This document shows, piece by piece, positions 5,006-5,727 of a DNA stretch of 5,727 bases. The stretch covers positions 1-5,727 of the forward strand of contig DWXX01000129.1 in NCBI GenBank assembly GCA_019118985.1, written 5' to 3'. This DNA comes from Candidatus Faecalibacterium faecipullorum. Lineage in GTDB: Bacteria > Bacillota > Clostridia > Oscillospirales > Ruminococcaceae. The stretch's first letter is position 1. Every line of letters starts with the position of its first letter. The notes below the pieces were generated by a model. It had not been told where the DNA came from. It did no database searches and saw only the letters and a list, made by a program, of their open reading frames with translations. Position numbers and translations under genes: made by a program.

Positions 5006-5727
5006 ATGAAAGAGAACGATTTCCGCTTTGACTTTGACCTGCAGCTCTTCGCCGACGCAGCGAGCCAGCTGCAGAACACCACCGGCACCATGACGCTGGA
5101 GATGAAGACCTTCTATGAAAAGCGCCTCATCGACCAGGCTGAGCCCCGGCTGGTGCACGACCAGTTCGCCGACTATTACCCCGTGCCGGTGGGCGGCGGC
5201 AAGACCATCGAGTTCCGCAAGTACGACAGCCTGCCCAAGGCCACCACCGCCCTGACCGAGGGCGTGACCCCCGCGGGCCAGGCGCTGACCGTCTCCAACA
5301 TCACCAGCACCCTGCACCAGTACGGCGGCTGGACCCCCCTGACCGACGTGCTGCAGATGACCTCCATCGACAACAACGTGGTGCAGGCCACCCGCATCCT
5401 GGCAAGCCAGGCGGGCCGCACCCTGGACACCATCACCCGGGACGTGCTGGCCGGCGGCACCAACGTCATCTATGCGCCCAAGGTGGGGGCGGACGGCGCC
5501 GAGACCGCCGTCACCAGCCGGGCGGGGCTGGACCTGACCTGCAAGCTGACCCCCAAGCTCTTCTTCCAGGCGGCGGCGCAGCTGGGCGCCATGAATGCCG
5601 ACACCCTGGGGGACAGCTATGTGGCCATCATCCACCCCTACGCCGCCTATGACCTCAAGACCTGCAAGGAGTGGATCGAGGTGCACAAGTATGCCGACCC
5701 CGAGGCCATGTACCGGGGCGAGATCGG
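5006..5727 (+). CDS. N4-gp56 family major capsid protein (3' end missing)
   Basis: The first 240 residues are present and the frame is open to the window edge. The start is ATG 5006, with AAAGGA (4993-4998) 7 nt upstream. An ATG at 5001 opens only a two-codon frame (ATG TTA TGA) that overlaps the true start. Residues 1-15 (MKENDFRFDFDLQLF) form a short leader ending in the Prp motif LQLFA (12-16), so the mature shell protein probably begins at Ala16. The body has family-typical stretches: EMKTFYEKRLIDQAEPRLVHDQF, GGGKTIEFRKYDSLPKATT, LTEGVTP, SQAGRTLDTITRDVLAGGTNVIYAP. It forms the icosahedral shell around scaffold and portal. Trimming of the leader would make maturation irreversible, as host Prp does for S. 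aureus phage 80alpha. Family members are commonly 300-400 residues, so roughly the last third is missing. Confidence 0.95.
   Translation, partial: MKENDFRFDFDLQLFADAASQLQNTTGTMTLEMKTFYEKRLIDQAEPRLVHDQFADYYPVPVGGGKTIEFRKYDSLPKATTALTEGVTPAGQALTVSNITSTLHQYGGWTPLTDVLQMTSIDNNVVQATRILASQAGRTLDTITRDVLAGGTNVIYAPKVGADGAETAVTSRAGLDLTCKLTPKLFFQAAAQLGAMNADTLGDSYVAIIHPYAAYDLKTCKEWIEVHKYADPEAMYRGEI
5036..5052 (+). repeat. Direct repeat copy 2 encoding the Prp cleavage motif (capsid protein)
   Basis: These 17 nt are identical to 4316-4332 and encode DLQLFA at residues 11-16 of the capsid protein. Predicted cleavage is Phe15|Ala16. Flanking residues differ (FDF before, DAAS after, against MV before and EKKR after in the scaffold), so conservation is confined to the protease site. 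Confidence 0.85.

Noticed and set aside
2105..5686. Very long open minus-strand frame (about 1190 codons) opposite the portal, scaffold and capsid genes
   Set aside because: It is a shadow of GC-rich codon bias: the translation is low-complexity (Arg/Gly/His/Val/Leu rich), matches no family I know, and the + strand genes in the same region have clear motifs and ribosome binding sites.
1..5727. CRISPR array, tRNA gene, insertion sequence or integrase attachment site
   Set aside because: I saw no regularly spaced repeats, cloverleaf-like segment, transposase motif or matching terminal repeats.

Overview
The window carries the packaging and capsid-assembly module of a tailed phage or prophage. 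All recognisable genes are on the + strand in the order: short terminase-small-like gene, large terminase (terL), P22-like portal, Prp-type cysteine protease fused to a scaffold, and an N4-gp56-type major capsid protein that runs off the right edge. The host is probably a GC-rich member of the Bacillota, in the Clostridia (Oscillospiraceae-like) style. Three things suggest this: strong AAGGAGG-type ribosome binding sites, Prp with its LQLFA cleavage motif (a Bacillota ribosome-maturation system), and the resemblance of the portal, scaffold and capsid sequences to gut clostridial phages. The host assignment is inference; no host gene is certain.

Region by region: bases 1-120 are AT-rich (39 G/C of 120 by hand count) and hold the last 38 codons of an unrecognised gene. 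Two GC-hairpin terminators follow (155-193 and 210-250), and composition then jumps to GC-rich. A leader of about 140 bases with no clear gene precedes the small-terminase-like ORF (394-678, GTG start). That ORF overlaps terL (675-2117) by 4 nt in an ATGA. The portal gene (2129-3940) follows after 11 nt and the protease-scaffold gene (3953-4927) after 12 nt, which looks like one operon. A 78-nt spacer with a 7-bp GC hairpin separates the scaffold from the capsid gene (5006 to the edge).

The most interesting point is the protease-scaffold gene. Residues 1 to about 115 form a complete Prp domain with the His24/Cys36 dyad. Residues 123-127 read LQLFA, the Prp recognition sequence, and residues 127-324 form a scaffold-like protein. 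The same LQLFA motif lies near the N-terminus of the capsid protein, within a 17-nt stretch identical between the two genes. The likely scheme is that Prp cuts itself free of the scaffold and trims 15 residues from the capsid protein during head maturation. A start codon with a GAGG sequence just upstream lies exactly at the domain junction (ATG 4310). The gene may therefore also produce free scaffold from a nested start, as lambda C/Nu3 does with an unrelated protease. Whether this fusion has been described before cannot be decided without database searches.
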